The notes beneath the pieces are model-generated. The model was not told the DNA's origin and ran no database searches. It saw only the letters and a list, made by a program, of their open reading frames with translations. The translations under genes and the position numbers were made by a program. Positions 1 to 9,055 of a DNA stretch of 64,000 nt are shown one piece after another. Numbering within the stretch: position 1 is the stretch's first letter; each line of letters starts with the position of its first letter. The stretch comes from Pseudonocardia benzenivorans CB1190 (GTDB lineage Bacteria; Actinomycetota; Actinomycetes; Mycobacteriales; Pseudonocardiaceae): the NCBI RefSeq assembly GCF_000196675.2, contig NC_015312.1, positions 4,402,001-4,466,000 of the forward strand, written 5' to 3'.

Positions 1-638
1 TGGGCCTGCACGGTGACGTCGAGCGCGGTGGTGGGCTCGTCGGCGATGAGCAGCTGCGGGTTGCAGGACAGGGCCATCGCGATCATCGCCCGCTGCCGCA
101 TGCCGCCGGAGAAGTGGTGGGGGTAGTCGTCGACGCGGGCGTCGGCCCGCGGGATGCCGACGCGGTCGAGCAGCTCGACGGCGCGCTTGCGGGCGGCCCT
201 CCGGCTGACGTCGTTGTGCAGCCGGTAGGCCTCCATGATCTGGTCGCCGACCGTGTAGTACGGGTGCATCGCCGACAGCGGGTCCTGGAAGATCATCGCC
301 ATCGTCTCGCCGCGCAGCCTGCGCACCCGCTCCGGGTCGGCGGCGACCAGCTCGTCGTCACCCAGCCAGATCTCGCCGGAGATCCGTGCCGAGCCGCGCT
401 TGTGCAGGCCCATGATCGACAGGCTCGTCACCGACTTGCCCGATCCGGACTCCCCGACGATCCCGAGCCGCTTGCCGCGCTCGACGGAGAACGACAGCCC
501 GTCGACGGCCTTGACGACGCCGTCGTCGGTCGGGAAGTGCACCCGCAGGTCGCGGACGTCGAGGAACGGCCGTCCCGATCCCGACGGCCGGGGCGCGGGA
601 CCGGACTCCGGTGCGCCGGCCAGCACGTCCTCCGCCAT
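1..638 (-). CDS. Peptide ABC transporter ATP-binding protein, DppD-like (partial)
   Basis: This is the ATPase that powers uptake of peptides or similar solutes on the cytoplasmic face of the membrane. It starts at ATG 638 and runs off the left edge, so about 212 residues are visible. Seen: Walker A GESGSGKS at residues 62-69, Q-loop [10 protein letters not shown] at 117-126, ABC signature FSGGMRQR at 176-183 and Walker B LLIADE at 196-201. A Gly/Pro-rich stretch of about 20 residues precedes the domain. It lies 17 bp after the permease gene on the same strand, so it belongs to the importer operon. Substrate cannot be told from the sequence; nickel or other small solutes are possible for this family. 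The C-terminal oligopeptide-transporter region and any DppF partner lie outside the window. Confidence 0.93.
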   Translation of the reverse strand, partial: MAEDVLAGAPESGPAPRPSGSGRPFLDVRDLRVHFPTDDGVVKAVDGLSFSVERGKRLGIVGESGSGKSVTSLSIMGLHKRGSARISGEIWLGDDELVAADPERVRRLRGETMAMIFQDPLSAMHPYYTVGDQIMEAYRLHNDVSRRAARKRAVELLDRVGIPRADARVDDYPHHFSGGMRQRAMIAMALSCNPQLLIADEPTTALDVTVQA

Positions 639-655
639 CACCGGCTCCTCCCCCC

Positions 656-1669
656 TCACGACAGCCGTACCCGGGGGTCGACGACGGCGTAGAGCACGTC
701 GACGACGAGGTTGGCGATGATGATGAACAGGCTGCCCACCAGCACGACACCGAGCACCTTCGGCAGGTCGTTGTTGGTGATGGCGTCGACGGAGTACTTC
801 CCGATGCCCGGCAGCGAGAACGTCGACTCGGTGAGGATCGCGCCGCCGAGCAGCAGGCCCAGGTCGAGCCCGAAGATCGTCAGGATCGGGGTCAGCGCCG
901 ACCGCAGCCCGTGTCTGACGACGACGGTGCGCTCCGGCAGCCCCTTCGCCCGCGCGGTGCGGATGAAGTCCTCACCCATCGTGTCGAGCATGCCGGCGCG
1001 GGTGAGCCGCGCGTACCCGGCGGCGTAGAGGAACGCGAGCGTGATCCACGGCAGGAGCAGGTCGTAGGCCCACAGCAGCGGGTTCTCCTCGATCGGGGTG
1101 TAGCTGCCGCCCGGCGCGGTGATGCCGAGGGTGTAGCTGAAGACCGACAGCGTCAGCAGGCCGGTGAAGAAGATGGGCAGCGAGACACCGGCGAGCGAGA
1201 CGCTCATGGCGGTGCGGTCGAAGACGCTGCCCCGGCGCAGCGCGGAGACGACGCCCGTCGACACCCCGGCGACGACCCAGATCACCGCCGCGCCCGCGGC
1301 GAGCGACATCGTCACCGGGAGGCGGTCGAGGATCTCGGGCAGCACCGGCTGCTGCGTCAGGTACGAGTACCCGAAGCAGGGCGCCGGGCAGTGCGTGGTC
1401 GTCGGGCCGGTCGGGTAGTCCGCGCCGAGCACCAGCCCGCGCAGGAACCGCCCGTACTGCACGTAGACCGGCTCGGTGAAGCCCAGCCGCACCGCGATGT
1501 TGTGGATCGTCTCGACGTCGGCGGTCTTGCCGACGTAGCGCGACGCGAGGTCCTCCGGGGTCGCGCCGCCGAGGCGCGGCACCAGGAAGAAGATCACGAA
1601 ACAGGCGGCGGTGACGATCAGCAGCAGGAAGATCGCCGCAATGAGCCGCCGGACGATGTAGACCGCCAT
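656..1669 (-). CDS. ABC transporter permease, DppB-like
   Basis: Integral membrane subunit of a peptide/nickel-type ABC importer, 337 residues. The N-terminus has the MAVYIVRRLI opening and a first membrane helix at about residues 8-30, as in DppB/OppB. A long extracytoplasmic loop with two cysteines (CPAPC) follows at about residues 95-105. The ATPase-coupling EAA-type loop is seen near residues 225-260 (EDFIRTARAKGLPERTVVVR). Further helices are rich in L/V/I. The gene sits between the lipoprotein gene (about 108 bp upstream) and the ATPase gene (17 bp downstream), so co-transcription is likely. The family assignment is firm; the substrate is not known. Confidence 0.93.
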   Translation of the reverse strand: MAVYIVRRLIAAIFLLLIVTAACFVIFFLVPRLGGATPEDLASRYVGKTADVETIHNIAVRLGFTEPVYVQYGRFLRGLVLGADYPTGPTTTHCPAPCFGYSYLTQQPVLPEILDRLPVTMSLAAGAAVIWVVAGVSTGVVSALRRGSVFDRTAMSVSLAGVSLPIFFTGLLTLSVFSYTLGITAPGGSYTPIEENPLLWAYDLLLPWITLAFLYAAGYARLTRAGMLDTMGEDFIRTARAKGLPERTVVVRHGLRSALTPILTIFGLDLGLLLGGAILTESTFSLPGIGKYSVDAITNNDLPKVLGVVLVGSLFIIIANLVVDVLYAVVDPRVRLS

Positions 1670-1777
1670 GTCCCGGCAGGTTCCTGTCCGCCCGCGCCCC
1701 AGCGCGCGGGCGGACGGGAACCGGTGCCCTCACCTACCTCCCGGTCGTGCCCGGACGAGCCCGTGTCATCTGCCCGG

Positions 1778-3529
1778 TCACTTCCTCGTCGTGCCGAGCG
1801 CCAGGTAGTCGTACATCTGGAACCCGTTGGTGATGAACACGTTCGTCAGGTTCGGCGGGCGGTAGAGCAGGCCCTTGGCCCAGATGCCCGGGAGCATGTA
1901 CGCGTCGTCCATGACCTTCTTGTCGACGTCGACCCAGTCCTGCTGACGCTTGGCCGTGTCCTGCTCGTTCACGGCCTGGTCGATGATGGCGTCGACCGCC
2001 GGGTCACGCACACCCAGGTTGCTGTTGCCGCCGGTGGGCCGGATCGTGCGGCTGTCGACGATCTGCGACAGGAAGCCGTAGCCGTCGGGCCAGTCCGCGC
2101 CCCAGCCGTACACCATCAGCCCGAGGTTGTTGGCCTTGGCGTAGTCGGGCTTGCCGGCGTAGAGCTTCAGGTAGTCGGCGAGCGGGTAGGGCTTGATCTC
2201 GAGGTTGATCCCCGCCTTGGCCAGCGACTGCTGCAGGGTCTCGGCGGTCGCCTTCTCCTTCGGCCGCTCGGCGCGGTAGGAGATGCTCGTCGTGAAGCCG
2301 TTGGGCTGCCCGCACTGCGCGAGCTCGTCCTTGGCCTTCGCGATGTCGCCCGCGTTGCCCGGCGTCGGGTAGGTGTCGAACTGCTGCGCGCCGGGGATGA
2401 CCGGCGGCATGAGGTTCGTCGCGATCTCGCCGCCCGTCGCGCCGCCGTAGGCGCGCTGGTAGCCGGTCTTGTCGGCCGCGTACATCACCGCACGGCGGCA
2501 GTGGACGTTGTCCAGCGGCGCGACGTCGGCGTTGAGCACGGTGAACCAGATGCGGGCCTGCAGCGACGAGTCGGTGTTGGCCTTGAGGTTCTGGTCGGCC
2601 AGGATGCGGCCCTGCGCCGACGGTCCGACGCCGGAGCCCTCGATCGCGACGTCGAGGTCACCGGAGATCAACCGGTTGTCGATGTCGTCGGAGTTGACGT
2701 TGAGCGCCACCTCGATCTGGTCGGGCAGCGCCTTGCGGTTGGGGTCGGTGGCCGGGTCCCAGTTCGGGTTGCGGACCATCGTGAAGCTCTTGCCCAGGTC
2801 GTTCGTCTGGAACATGTAGGGGCCCGAGGACACCACGTGTTCCTTGTACTTCGTGCCGGTGTCCTTGGCCGGCGGCACCGGGATCGTCGCCGGCAGCTGG
2901 GCGAAGTAGTCGAACCCGCTGAACGGCTTGTTCAGGTGGAAGACGATCGTCGAGTCGTCCGGGGTCTCGATGGCCTTGAGGCCGAGCTTGTCGGGCGAGG
3001 GGTCCTCGTACGGGCTGGTGTAGCCCTGCAGGTCGAGGAAGTCGTTGAAGTACGTGGGGCCGTTCGGGAACGTGGTCTTGTCGAGCGAGCGCTCGACGGC
3101 GTACTTGACGTCCTTGCTGGTGACGGGTGTGCCGTCCTCGAACTTCACCCCCTTGCGCAGCGTGTAGGTCCACGTCTTGCCGCCGTCGGAGGACTTCCCG
3201 AGGGACTCGGCGAGGTCGGGGACGAGCGTCGCGCCGTCGGCGCCGGGTGCGGACTTGAACATCACCAGCGCCCGGCCGTAGAGCCGCACGAAGTTCCACG
3301 AGTACGCGTAGTAGGTGTCGGCGGGGTCCAGGGAGTCCCAGTCGCCGGAGTTGGCGTACCGCAGGGTGCCGCCCTTGGCGTCCGACGGGTTGTGGATGCT
3401 GCCGTCACCGGTACCGCCACCGCTGCCCGAACCGGACGACCCCCCGGACGTCCCGCCACCGCAGGCGGCGAGCACCAGCGCGGTCACCGCGCCGACGGCC
3501 GCCACCGCGAACCTTCGCGTGTGCCTCAT
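1778..3529 (-). CDS. ABC transporter substrate-binding lipoprotein (SBP family 5)
   Basis: Extracytoplasmic binding protein that delivers solute to the adjacent permeases, 583 residues. I chose ATG 3529 over an upstream ATG at 3559 because it gives a typical lipoprotein signal: basic N-terminus MRHTRRF, hydrophobic core, lipobox VLAAC with the lipidated Cys at residue 23, then a Gly/Ser linker. A GAGGGG sequence lies 8 nt upstream. The mature protein has the family 5 pattern: GTLRYANSGDWDSLDPADT near the start, and WTYTLRKGVKFEDGTPVTSKDV about 100 residues later. It is encoded 61 bp after the DppC-type permease in the same operon. Family 5 proteins bind peptides, nickel, glycosides or opines; which one applies here cannot be seen. 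Confidence 0.93.
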   Translation of the reverse strand: MRHTRRFAVAAVGAVTALVLAACGGGTSGGSSGSGSGGGTGDGSIHNPSDAKGGTLRYANSGDWDSLDPADTYYAYSWNFVRLYGRALVMFKSAPGADGATLVPDLAESLGKSSDGGKTWTYTLRKGVKFEDGTPVTSKDVKYAVERSLDKTTFPNGPTYFNDFLDLQGYTSPYEDPSPDKLGLKAIETPDDSTIVFHLNKPFSGFDYFAQLPATIPVPPAKDTGTKYKEHVVSSGPYMFQTNDLGKSFTMVRNPNWDPATDPNRKALPDQIEVALNVNSDDIDNRLISGDLDVAIEGSGVGPSAQGRILADQNLKANTDSSLQARIWFTVLNADVAPLDNVHCRRAVMYAADKTGYQRAYGGATGGEIATNLMPPVIPGAQQFDTYPTPGNAGDIAKAKDELAQCGQPNGFTTSISYRAERPKEKATAETLQQSLAKAGINLEIKPYPLADYLKLYAGKPDYAKANNLGLMVYGWGADWPDGYGFLSQIVDSRTIRPTGGNSNLGVRDPAVDAIIDQAVNEQDTAKRQQDWVDVDKKVMDDAYMLPGIWAKGLLYRPPNLTNVFITNGFQMYDYLALGTTRK

Positions 3530-3590
3530 CGGACCACCCCTCGAATCTCCCTCGAACACCCGTTGTGCCGTTCTCTGTCCGTCGTGCCGG

Positions 3591-4586
3591 TCATCGGCCC
3601 CGCGGGTCCAGCGCGTCGCGCAGCCCGTCGCCGAAGAGGTTGAAGGCCAGCACGGTCACGAAGATCGCGAGGCCGGGGAAGAGCATGAAGTTCGGCGCGA
3701 TCTGGAACCAGTGCGTCGCGTCCGAGAGCATCCCGCCCCAGCTGGGGGTGGGCGGCCGGATGCCGACGGACAGGAAGCTCAGCGCGGCCTCGAACAGGAT
3801 GTTGGTCGGGATCAGCAGCGTCGCGTAGACCAGTACCGGGGCGACGAGGTTGGGCAGCAGCTCGGTCAGCAGGATGCGCGGGGTGCGTGCACCGAGGCTG
3901 CGCGCGGCGTCGACGAACTCGCGTTCCCGCAGCGAGAGCGCCTGGCCCCGGATGATGCGACCGATGTAGGGCCAGCTGGTGAACCCGATGATCGCGATGA
4001 TCACGACGATCCGCAGCGTGTCGCCCGAGAGCCCGAACGAGCCGTCGGTGATGACGCCCGCGAGGGCGAGGGCGAAGAGCAGCACCGGGAACGCGAGGAA
4101 GACGTCCATCGTGCGGCTGATCAGCGAGTCGATCCAGCCGCCGTAGTACCCGGCGACGATTCCCGCGACCGTTCCGATCACGACGGCGACGAGCGTTGCG
4201 AGAAAGGCGACGAGCAACGAGATCCGCGCGCCGTAGACGACGCGGGAGAAGATGTCGCGGCCGTTGACCGGTTCGACGCCGAACAGGAACTCCCGGCTGA
4301 TCCCACCGAACGGCGCCGGCGAGATCTGCAGGTCCGGGTCGATCTGGTCGTAGTGGAACTCCAGCGGCGGGTGCCCGAGCAGTTGCACGATCAGCGGCGC
4401 GAAGATCGCGACGAGGACGAGCAGCACGATGACCACGCCGCCCGCGAGCGCCACCTTGTCCCGGCGGAGCCGTCGCCAGGCGATCTGCCAGAGCGAACGC
4501 CCCTCGATCGCGCGACCCATGCCCGCGGTGACGGCCTCGGGCACGGCCTGCTCTGCCGCACCGGGAACGTCGAGCGGTGCCGTCAT
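3591..4586 (-). CDS. ABC transporter permease, DppC-like
   Basis: Second membrane subunit of the peptide-type importer, 331 residues. Seen: a cytoplasmic N-terminal segment ending in RSLWQIAWRRLRRDKVAL, a first membrane helix at about residues 48-70, a periplasmic segment with the DppC-type FGVEPVNGRDIFSRVVYGAR (about 105-125), and the coupling loop EREFVDAARSLGARTPRIL near residues 218-236. It is the first gene of the operon dppC-SBP-dppB-dppD. This order differs from the classical binding protein-dppB-dppC-dppD-dppF order. The promoter should lie in the 437-bp gap upstream. Confidence 0.93.
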   Translation of the reverse strand: MTAPLDVPGAAEQAVPEAVTAGMGRAIEGRSLWQIAWRRLRRDKVALAGGVVIVLLVLVAIFAPLIVQLLGHPPLEFHYDQIDPDLQISPAPFGGISREFLFGVEPVNGRDIFSRVVYGARISLLVAFLATLVAVVIGTVAGIVAGYYGGWIDSLISRTMDVFLAFPVLLFALALAGVITDGSFGLSGDTLRIVVIIAIIGFTSWPYIGRIIRGQALSLREREFVDAARSLGARTPRILLTELLPNLVAPVLVYATLLIPTNILFEAALSFLSVGIRPPTPSWGGMLSDATHWFQIAPNFMLFPGLAIFVTVLAFNLFGDGLRDALDPRGR

Positions 4587-5023
4587 CGTGCACGTCCTCC
4601 GGAGCGCGGCGGGATGGAATCGGTCACTCCCGAATTCGTGACACTAACGGGTGGCCGATCATGCGGAAGGCCTCGAAAGCTCCTCTTCCATAACGATCCG
4701 CGCAAGGCGCACAGGGCAGGCTCCCCTCATCTCCACACGAATGTCCCGGTTCACCCGAAAACGATCTCCGGGCGCTCACACGACAAAGGTGAGAGACCAT
4801 TACTCGCCAGTAGGGTCCACGTACAGACGGCGTCCGGGTGAGTCCGGCGCGAATTCCCGCGGGTCTCGGCTCGATTTGCCCGAATCGTCCAATTACGCCG
4901 ACCGGCGGGCCACCCGCTCGCCGACCCGGGAACGTTTCGCCACCGCCACCCGGGGTAGCCATTGTGACCTGAACGGCCCAGGGACCGCGAGCGTCCCGGG
5001 CCGTCCCGACGTCGTGAGGAGCG
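4587..5023. promoter_or_regulatory. Divergent intergenic region between ABC operon and SRPBCC gene
   Basis: A 437-bp gap between divergent genes; no convincing coding frame was found in it. It is less GC-rich than its surroundings, as expected of a control region. Two dyads stand out: GTCAC N10 GTGAC at 4623-4642, 37 bp upstream of the dppC start, and TACT N4 AGTA inside ttactcgccagtag at 4800-4813. The second resembles half-sites used by some TetR-type regulators of fatty-acid genes; that link is inference. A GAGGAG ribosome site directly precedes ATG 5024. No clear -35/-10 pair could be fixed. Confidence 0.4.
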
Positions 5024-5509
5024 ATGGTGGACACGTCCAGGAAGCTGCAGGTGTCGAGGGTGATCGACGCGCCCGCGGACGCGATCTTCGCGCTGCTGGC
5101 AGACCCGGGCAGGCACGCCGATCTCGACGACGCCGGCATGGTGCGAGGTGTCGACGGCGACTGCGTGCCGCTGGGTGGCATCGGCCAGGTGTTCACGATG
5201 AACATGCACCAGGACTCGCTGGGCGACTACCGCATGGTCAACACGGTGACCGCGTACCAGCCCACGAGTCGGATCGGCTGGGCCCCGGCGATCGACCCGA
5301 CGTGCGAGCTGGCGTCGAAGGTCGGCGACATGACGCTGGGCGGTCACACCTTCACCTACGACCTCGCCGAGGTCGACGGCGGTACGAGGGTCACCGAGAC
5401 CTACGAGTGGATGAGCGTCCACGACGAGAAGTTCCTCGAGTCGTTCCCGCTCGTCTCGGAGAAGGACCTCAAGGGCACCCTCGACCGGATCGCCACGGCC
5501 GTCTCGTGA
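5024..5509 (+). CDS. SRPBCC family protein (polyketide cyclase/START-like fold)
   Basis: A 161-residue protein of the helix-grip (SRPBCC) superfamily, which binds hydrophobic small molecules in a deep pocket. The opening KLQVSRVIDAPADAIFALLADPGRHADLDD is the usual beta-strand/helix start. Other family marks are GQVFTMNM, the central VTAYQPTSRIGWAPA, and the C-terminal amphipathic helix ending KGTLDRIA. A GAGGAG ribosome site lies 5 nt before the ATG. It converges on the BadH-like gene and may belong functionally to the cyclohexanecarboxylate block, but no catalytic residues can be named and the ligand is unknown. Confidence 0.85.
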   Translation: MVDTSRKLQVSRVIDAPADAIFALLADPGRHADLDDAGMVRGVDGDCVPLGGIGQVFTMNMHQDSLGDYRMVNTVTAYQPTSRIGWAPAIDPTCELASKVGDMTLGGHTFTYDLAEVDGGTRVTETYEWMSVHDEKFLESFPLVSEKDLKGTLDRIATAVS

Positions 5510-5527
5510 GATCACCGCGGGCGGCCT

Positions 5528-5548
5528 GCCCCACCCCGCGCGTGGGGC
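5528..5548. terminator. Hairpin between convergent genes
   Basis: GCCCCAC (5528-5534) pairs with GTGGGGC (5542-5548) across a 7-nt loop, inside a longer GC-rich region between the SRPBCC stop and the convergent SDR stop. There is no T-run. The position fits a bidirectional terminator. Confidence 0.45.
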
Positions 5549-5582
5549 CCGCCCGGCGGTCAGCGGGCCGGTGCGGGCCGGC

Positions 5583-6314
5583 TCACCCGGCCATGGTGAG
5601 CCCGCCGCTGACGCTGAGCACCTGGCCGGTGACATAGGACGCGGCGTCGGAGGCGAAGAACAGCACCGCGTCGGCGACCTCCTCCGGCTTCGCGAGCCGG
5701 CGGAACGGGATCGCCCTGATCAGGGCTTCCTTGAGCCGTTCGTCCTGGGCGGCGAACAGCGGTGTGTCGGTCGGCCCGGGGCACACGACGTTGACGTTGA
5801 TCGCGTGGCGCGCCATCTCGCGGGCGAGCGACTTGCTCATCGCGATCACGCCGCCCTTGGCTCCCGCGTAGATCGTCTCCCCCGAGCTGCCGACGCGCCC
5901 CGCGTCGCTCGCGACGTTGACGACCTTGCCGCCCTCCCCCGCCTCGACCATACCCGGGAGGAACGCCCGGCACATGTGGACCTGGCCGAGGTAGTTGATG
6001 CCGACGACCTTGTCCGCGAAGTCGGGCGTCGAGTCGAGGAACTTGCCCGTCCGGTCCCAGCCGGCGCAGTTGACCAGCACGTTCGTGGTGCCGATGTCGG
6101 TGGCGACCTGACCGGCGAGCGCCGTCACCGAGTCCGGGTCGGCGACGTCGACGGCCAGTGGGGTGATGCCGTCGACCTCGCGGGACACGGCGGTGGCGCC
6201 GTCGAGGTCGAGGTCGGCGGCGACGACCCGCGCCCCGGTGCGGGCCAGTCCGAGCGCGACGGCCCGGCCGATCCCCGACGCCGCCCCGGTGACGACCGCG
6301 ATCCTGTCCGTCAT
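5583..6314 (-). CDS. badH: SDR dehydrogenase, BadH-like (2-hydroxycyclohexanecarboxyl-CoA dehydrogenase)
   Basis: Probable NAD-dependent oxidation of 2-hydroxycyclohexanecarboxyl-CoA to the 2-keto compound, the substrate of BadI. The protein has 243 residues with a complete SDR core: TGAASGIG at 9-16, NCAG at 82-85, catalytic Ser136, and Tyr149/Lys153 in YAGAK. The stretch SDAGRVGSSGE followed by VCPGPTDTPLF is what I recall of BadH proteins rather than generic SDRs. The start ATG 6314 overlaps the ligase stop (ATGA), so the two are translationally coupled. Context (AliA-like ligase, BadI-like hydrolase nearby) supports the role. A different hydroxyacyl-CoA substrate remains possible. Confidence 0.72.
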   Translation of the reverse strand: MTDRIAVVTGAASGIGRAVALGLARTGARVVAADLDLDGATAVSREVDGITPLAVDVADPDSVTALAGQVATDIGTTNVLVNCAGWDRTGKFLDSTPDFADKVVGINYLGQVHMCRAFLPGMVEAGEGGKVVNVASDAGRVGSSGETIYAGAKGGVIAMSKSLAREMARHAINVNVVCPGPTDTPLFAAQDERLKEALIRAIPFRRLAKPEEVADAVLFFASDAASYVTGQVLSVSGGLTMAG

Positions 6315-7978
6315 GAGCCCACTTCCCCGTTCCCGGGCGAGGCGGCCGGCCTCTCCCGCAGCTTGAACTTCTGGATCTTCCCGGTCGGCGTGCGCGGCAA
6401 CGCGTCGATCAGCTCGAGGCGTTCCGGCAGGTAGTTGGCGGCGGTGCCCTGCGCGCGCAGGTGCCCGGTGAGTTCGTCGAGCGTGGGCGCGGCACCGGGG
6501 GCAGGGACAACGAACGCGCACGCCCGCTCCCCCAGCCGCTCGTCGGGCATCGCGACGAGCGCGACCTCCGCCACCGCCGGGTGCGCGTAGAGCAGGTTCT
6601 CGATCTCCACGACGGGGACGTTCTCGCCCCCGCGGATGATGATGTCCTTGGAGCGCCCGGTGATCCGCAGGTAGCCGTCGGCGTCGACCCGCGCGAGGTC
6701 ACCGGTGTCGAACCACCCCTCGTCGTCGAGCCCCCGCAGCTCCGGGCGGTGCAGGTAGCCGCCGAACAGGCTCGCGGCGCGCACGAGCAGCCGACCCTCC
6801 TCGTCGGGGGCCGCTTCGTTCCCGCCGGTGCCGACGATCTTCAGCCACACACCGGGCAGCGGATGGCCGTCGGTCTCGAACACGCGGGAGTCGGGGTCGT
6901 CGGGGCCGGTGATCGTCACCGCTCCCATCTCGCTCATCCCCCACCCGGAGCTGATCCGCGCGGACAGCGCCGTCGTGGCGCGGCGGACGAGCTCGCGCGG
7001 GACGGGCGCGCCGGCGCACAGGAACAGCCGGAACGTCGTGAACGCCTCGGGGTCCGCCTCGGCCTGCGCGGTGAGGTCGGACAGGAACGGCGTCGACGCC
7101 ATCGTGAACGTGACGCCCTCGGTCCGCACGATCTCCGTCGCCCGGGCGGGTTTCCAGACGTCCTGCAGGACGGCGGTCTGGCCACGCAGGATCGGCATCA
7201 TCAGCCCGTACAGGAAGCCGGTCTGGTGCGCGAGGGGCGAGGCCATGAGCACGACGTCGTCGCCGGTGAGGCCGAGCCGGTCGGCGAAGTCGCGGACGTT
7301 GCACAGCGCCACGTCGGGTGTGATCAACACGCCTTTGGGCTCGCCCGTCGTGCCCGAGGTGTAGGCGAGCTGCACGACGTCGCCGGGGCCGGGGGCGCGG
7401 CGGGCGAACTCGGTGCGGTCGGCGTCGGTCGGGGCGCGGCCGAGGAGCAGCCCGTCGAACGTCCCGCCACCGCCGGGCCGGACGGACACGATGTGCCGCA
7501 ACGCCGGCAGCGCCGGTTGCAGCTGCCGGGCGAGGGCGCCGTGGTCGAACCCGTTGAACGTCTCCGGGACGACGAACACCGCCGACTCGGCGAGTCCGAG
7601 CATGAACTCGAGCTCGCGACGCCGGAAGATCGGCATCAGCGCGTTGGTGACGGCACCGACCCGCAGGCAGCCGAGGTGCAGCGCGGCGAGCTCCCACCAG
7701 TTGGGCAGCTGCGCGGCGACGACGCGGCCCGGTTCGACGCCGAGGTCGAGCAGGCCCGCCGCGATGCGGTCCGCGGCGTCGAGCAGCTCGCGATACGTGA
7801 CCGAGAACCGTTGCGGCGCATCGCCCGCACCGGCGACGTGGCCGATGATCGCGGGTTTGTCGGGGTGGGCGGCGACGGCCTCGTCGAGATGGTCGAGCAG
7901 GGTGCGCCCGGGCCAGTACGGCGCCATCTCGGCGCGGTAGGCCGCGTCGAAATCGGTGGTGAGGGTCGTGACAGTCAT
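6311..7978 (-). CDS. aliA: Acyl-CoA synthetase, cyclohexanecarboxylate-CoA ligase-like
   Basis: ATP-dependent acid:CoA ligase of the ANL superfamily, 555 residues. Seen: P-loop YTSGTTGEPKG at residues 206-216, the hinge/A8 region GRSKDIIIRGGENVP, and the C-terminal catalytic lysine K534 in PTGKIQKFKLRE. The opening (AYRAEMAPYWPGRTLLDHL) matches the cyclohexanecarboxylate-CoA ligase type, which would activate the substrate for the neighbouring AliB/BadH/BadI-like enzymes. It is translationally coupled to the BadH-like gene downstream. The start is ATG 7978. Other medium-chain or alicyclic acids could be the true substrate. Confidence 0.75.
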   Translation of the reverse strand: MTVTTLTTDFDAAYRAEMAPYWPGRTLLDHLDEAVAAHPDKPAIIGHVAGAGDAPQRFSVTYRELLDAADRIAAGLLDLGVEPGRVVAAQLPNWWELAALHLGCLRVGAVTNALMPIFRRRELEFMLGLAESAVFVVPETFNGFDHGALARQLQPALPALRHIVSVRPGGGGTFDGLLLGRAPTDADRTEFARRAPGPGDVVQLAYTSGTTGEPKGVLITPDVALCNVRDFADRLGLTGDDVVLMASPLAHQTGFLYGLMMPILRGQTAVLQDVWKPARATEIVRTEGVTFTMASTPFLSDLTAQAEADPEAFTTFRLFLCAGAPVPRELVRRATTALSARISSGWGMSEMGAVTITGPDDPDSRVFETDGHPLPGVWLKIVGTGGNEAAPDEEGRLLVRAASLFGGYLHRPELRGLDDEGWFDTGDLARVDADGYLRITGRSKDIIIRGGENVPVVEIENLLYAHPAVAEVALVAMPDERLGERACAFVVPAPGAAPTLDELTGHLRAQGTAANYLPERLELIDALPRTPTGKIQKFKLRERPAASPGNGEVGS

Positions 7979-8009
7979 CGTCGACTCCCGTCCTCGGGTC
8001 CGATCCCGG

Positions 8010-8948
8010 TCAGAGCGAGCTCGTCATACGCTCCCGCACCCGGGCCAGCCTGCGGAACTGCTCCAGCGGATCCGACGCCGCCGGCATCAGTACGAATCCC
8101 TCGACCCCGGCGGCGACGAGCTCGTCGAGCCCCTTCGCGACGTGGTCCGTGTCGCCGACGAGCACCCACCGCTCGAGCCGCTCGACCGGCAGCCCGTACT
8201 GCCCGTTCACGAACCCGGCGACCTCGGCCCGGCCCGTCTCCAGCCCGCCCGGGCCGTCGGTGACGTGCACGAACACCATCAGCAGGGGCGTCGGCGAGGG
8301 CCGCGCGTACTCCGCGGCGAGCTCGTCGAGCCGTGCGCGCACCCCGGCGACGCGACCGGCCGACATCCACACGCCCAGCCAGCCGTCGCCGCGCCGTGCG
8401 GCCCGGCGCAGTGCCGCCTCCGACCGGCCGCCGACGACCAGCGGGGGCATCGCGGACGGAGCGGGTTCGAGCGCGGGCGAGCGCGTCGGCAGCAGCGGGC
8501 CCGGATGGTCGACCGCCTCGCCGCGCAGCAGCGCCGTCACCATGTCGAGACCCTCGTCGAGCCGGGCGCCACGCCGTGCGGTCGACACCCCGGCGGCCTC
8601 GAACTCCGCCGGGTTCTCCCCGCCCACCCCGACGCCGAACAGCAGCCGGCCGGGGGCGAGGGCGTCGATCGAGGCGAGCTGCTTGGCCGTCCACACCGCG
8701 TTGCGCATCGGCAGCAGCAGCACACCCGTCCCGAGGACGAGGCGTTCGGTGCGGACGGCTGCGGCGGTGAGCGCGGTCAGGGCGTCGAGCAGCGGGGGGT
8801 GGAAGCTCAGGTGGTCGCCGACCCAGCCGGAGTCGAACCCGAGCTCCTCGGCCAGGACGGCGCCCTCGACGACCGGCGTCCGGCCCCTGCGGAAGGGGTC
8901 GAAGCTCGGCAGCATGACCCCGAACCCCGCATCCGACGGCTGGACCAC
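8010..8948 (-). CDS. LLM class flavin/F420-dependent oxidoreductase
   Basis: Luciferase-like (beta/alpha)8-barrel oxidoreductase of 312 residues. I chose GTG 8948, which has GGGAGG 5 nt upstream; the frame stays open to about 9020 without a better start. Seen: GFGVMLPSFDPF at the N-terminus, LAEELGFDSGWVGDHL, the LVLGTGVLLLPMRNAVWTAK segment, and LFGVGVGGE before the cofactor site. The members closest in feel use coenzyme F420, but the cofactor cannot be read directly. It lies 31 bp upstream of the AliA-like ligase on the same strand and diverges from the TetR gene, so it probably shares the regulated promoter region 8949-9055. Confidence 0.85.
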   Translation of the reverse strand: MVQPSDAGFGVMLPSFDPFRRGRTPVVEGAVLAEELGFDSGWVGDHLSFHPPLLDALTALTAAAVRTERLVLGTGVLLLPMRNAVWTAKQLASIDALAPGRLLFGVGVGGENPAEFEAAGVSTARRGARLDEGLDMVTALLRGEAVDHPGPLLPTRSPALEPAPSAMPPLVVGGRSEAALRRAARRGDGWLGVWMSAGRVAGVRARLDELAAEYARPSPTPLLMVFVHVTDGPGGLETGRAEVAGFVNGQYGLPVERLERWVLVGDTDHVAKGLDELVAAGVEGFVLMPAASDPLEQFRRLARVRERMTSSL

Positions 8949-8981
8949 GCGCGCCTCCCGCTCTCGCCCGGCCACCGCCCG

Positions 8982-9036
8982 TTGACGGCCGACCCGGATT
9001 GAACGTAGCTTCATTGTCAAGAGAAGACCCGTTCAA
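8982..9036 (+). promoter_or_regulatory. Promoter and candidate operator of the TetR/LLM divergent region
   Basis: On the plus strand, TTGACG (8982-8987) and GTAGCT (9005-9010) are separated by exactly 17 bp and form a plausible sigma-70-type promoter for the TetR gene. A 6-bp inverted repeat, TTGAAC (8999-9004) and GTTCAA (9031-9036), overlaps the -10 and the early transcribed region, a good place for autorepression by the TetR protein. The binding assignment is inference. Confidence 0.45.
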
Positions 9037-9055
9037 CGACGTCCCGGGAGGCCGC

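Noticed and set aside
611..3643. Open frame of about 1010 codons on the plus strand opposite the ABC importer genes
   Set aside because: Composition is dominated by Arg, Val, Asp and Gly without any domain; it mirrors real genes on the other strand, whose motifs are unmistakable.
4800..4813. Firm TetR/FadR-type operator
   Set aside because: The dyad has only 4-bp arms and no TetR gene is adjacent; kept only as a note within the intergenic region.
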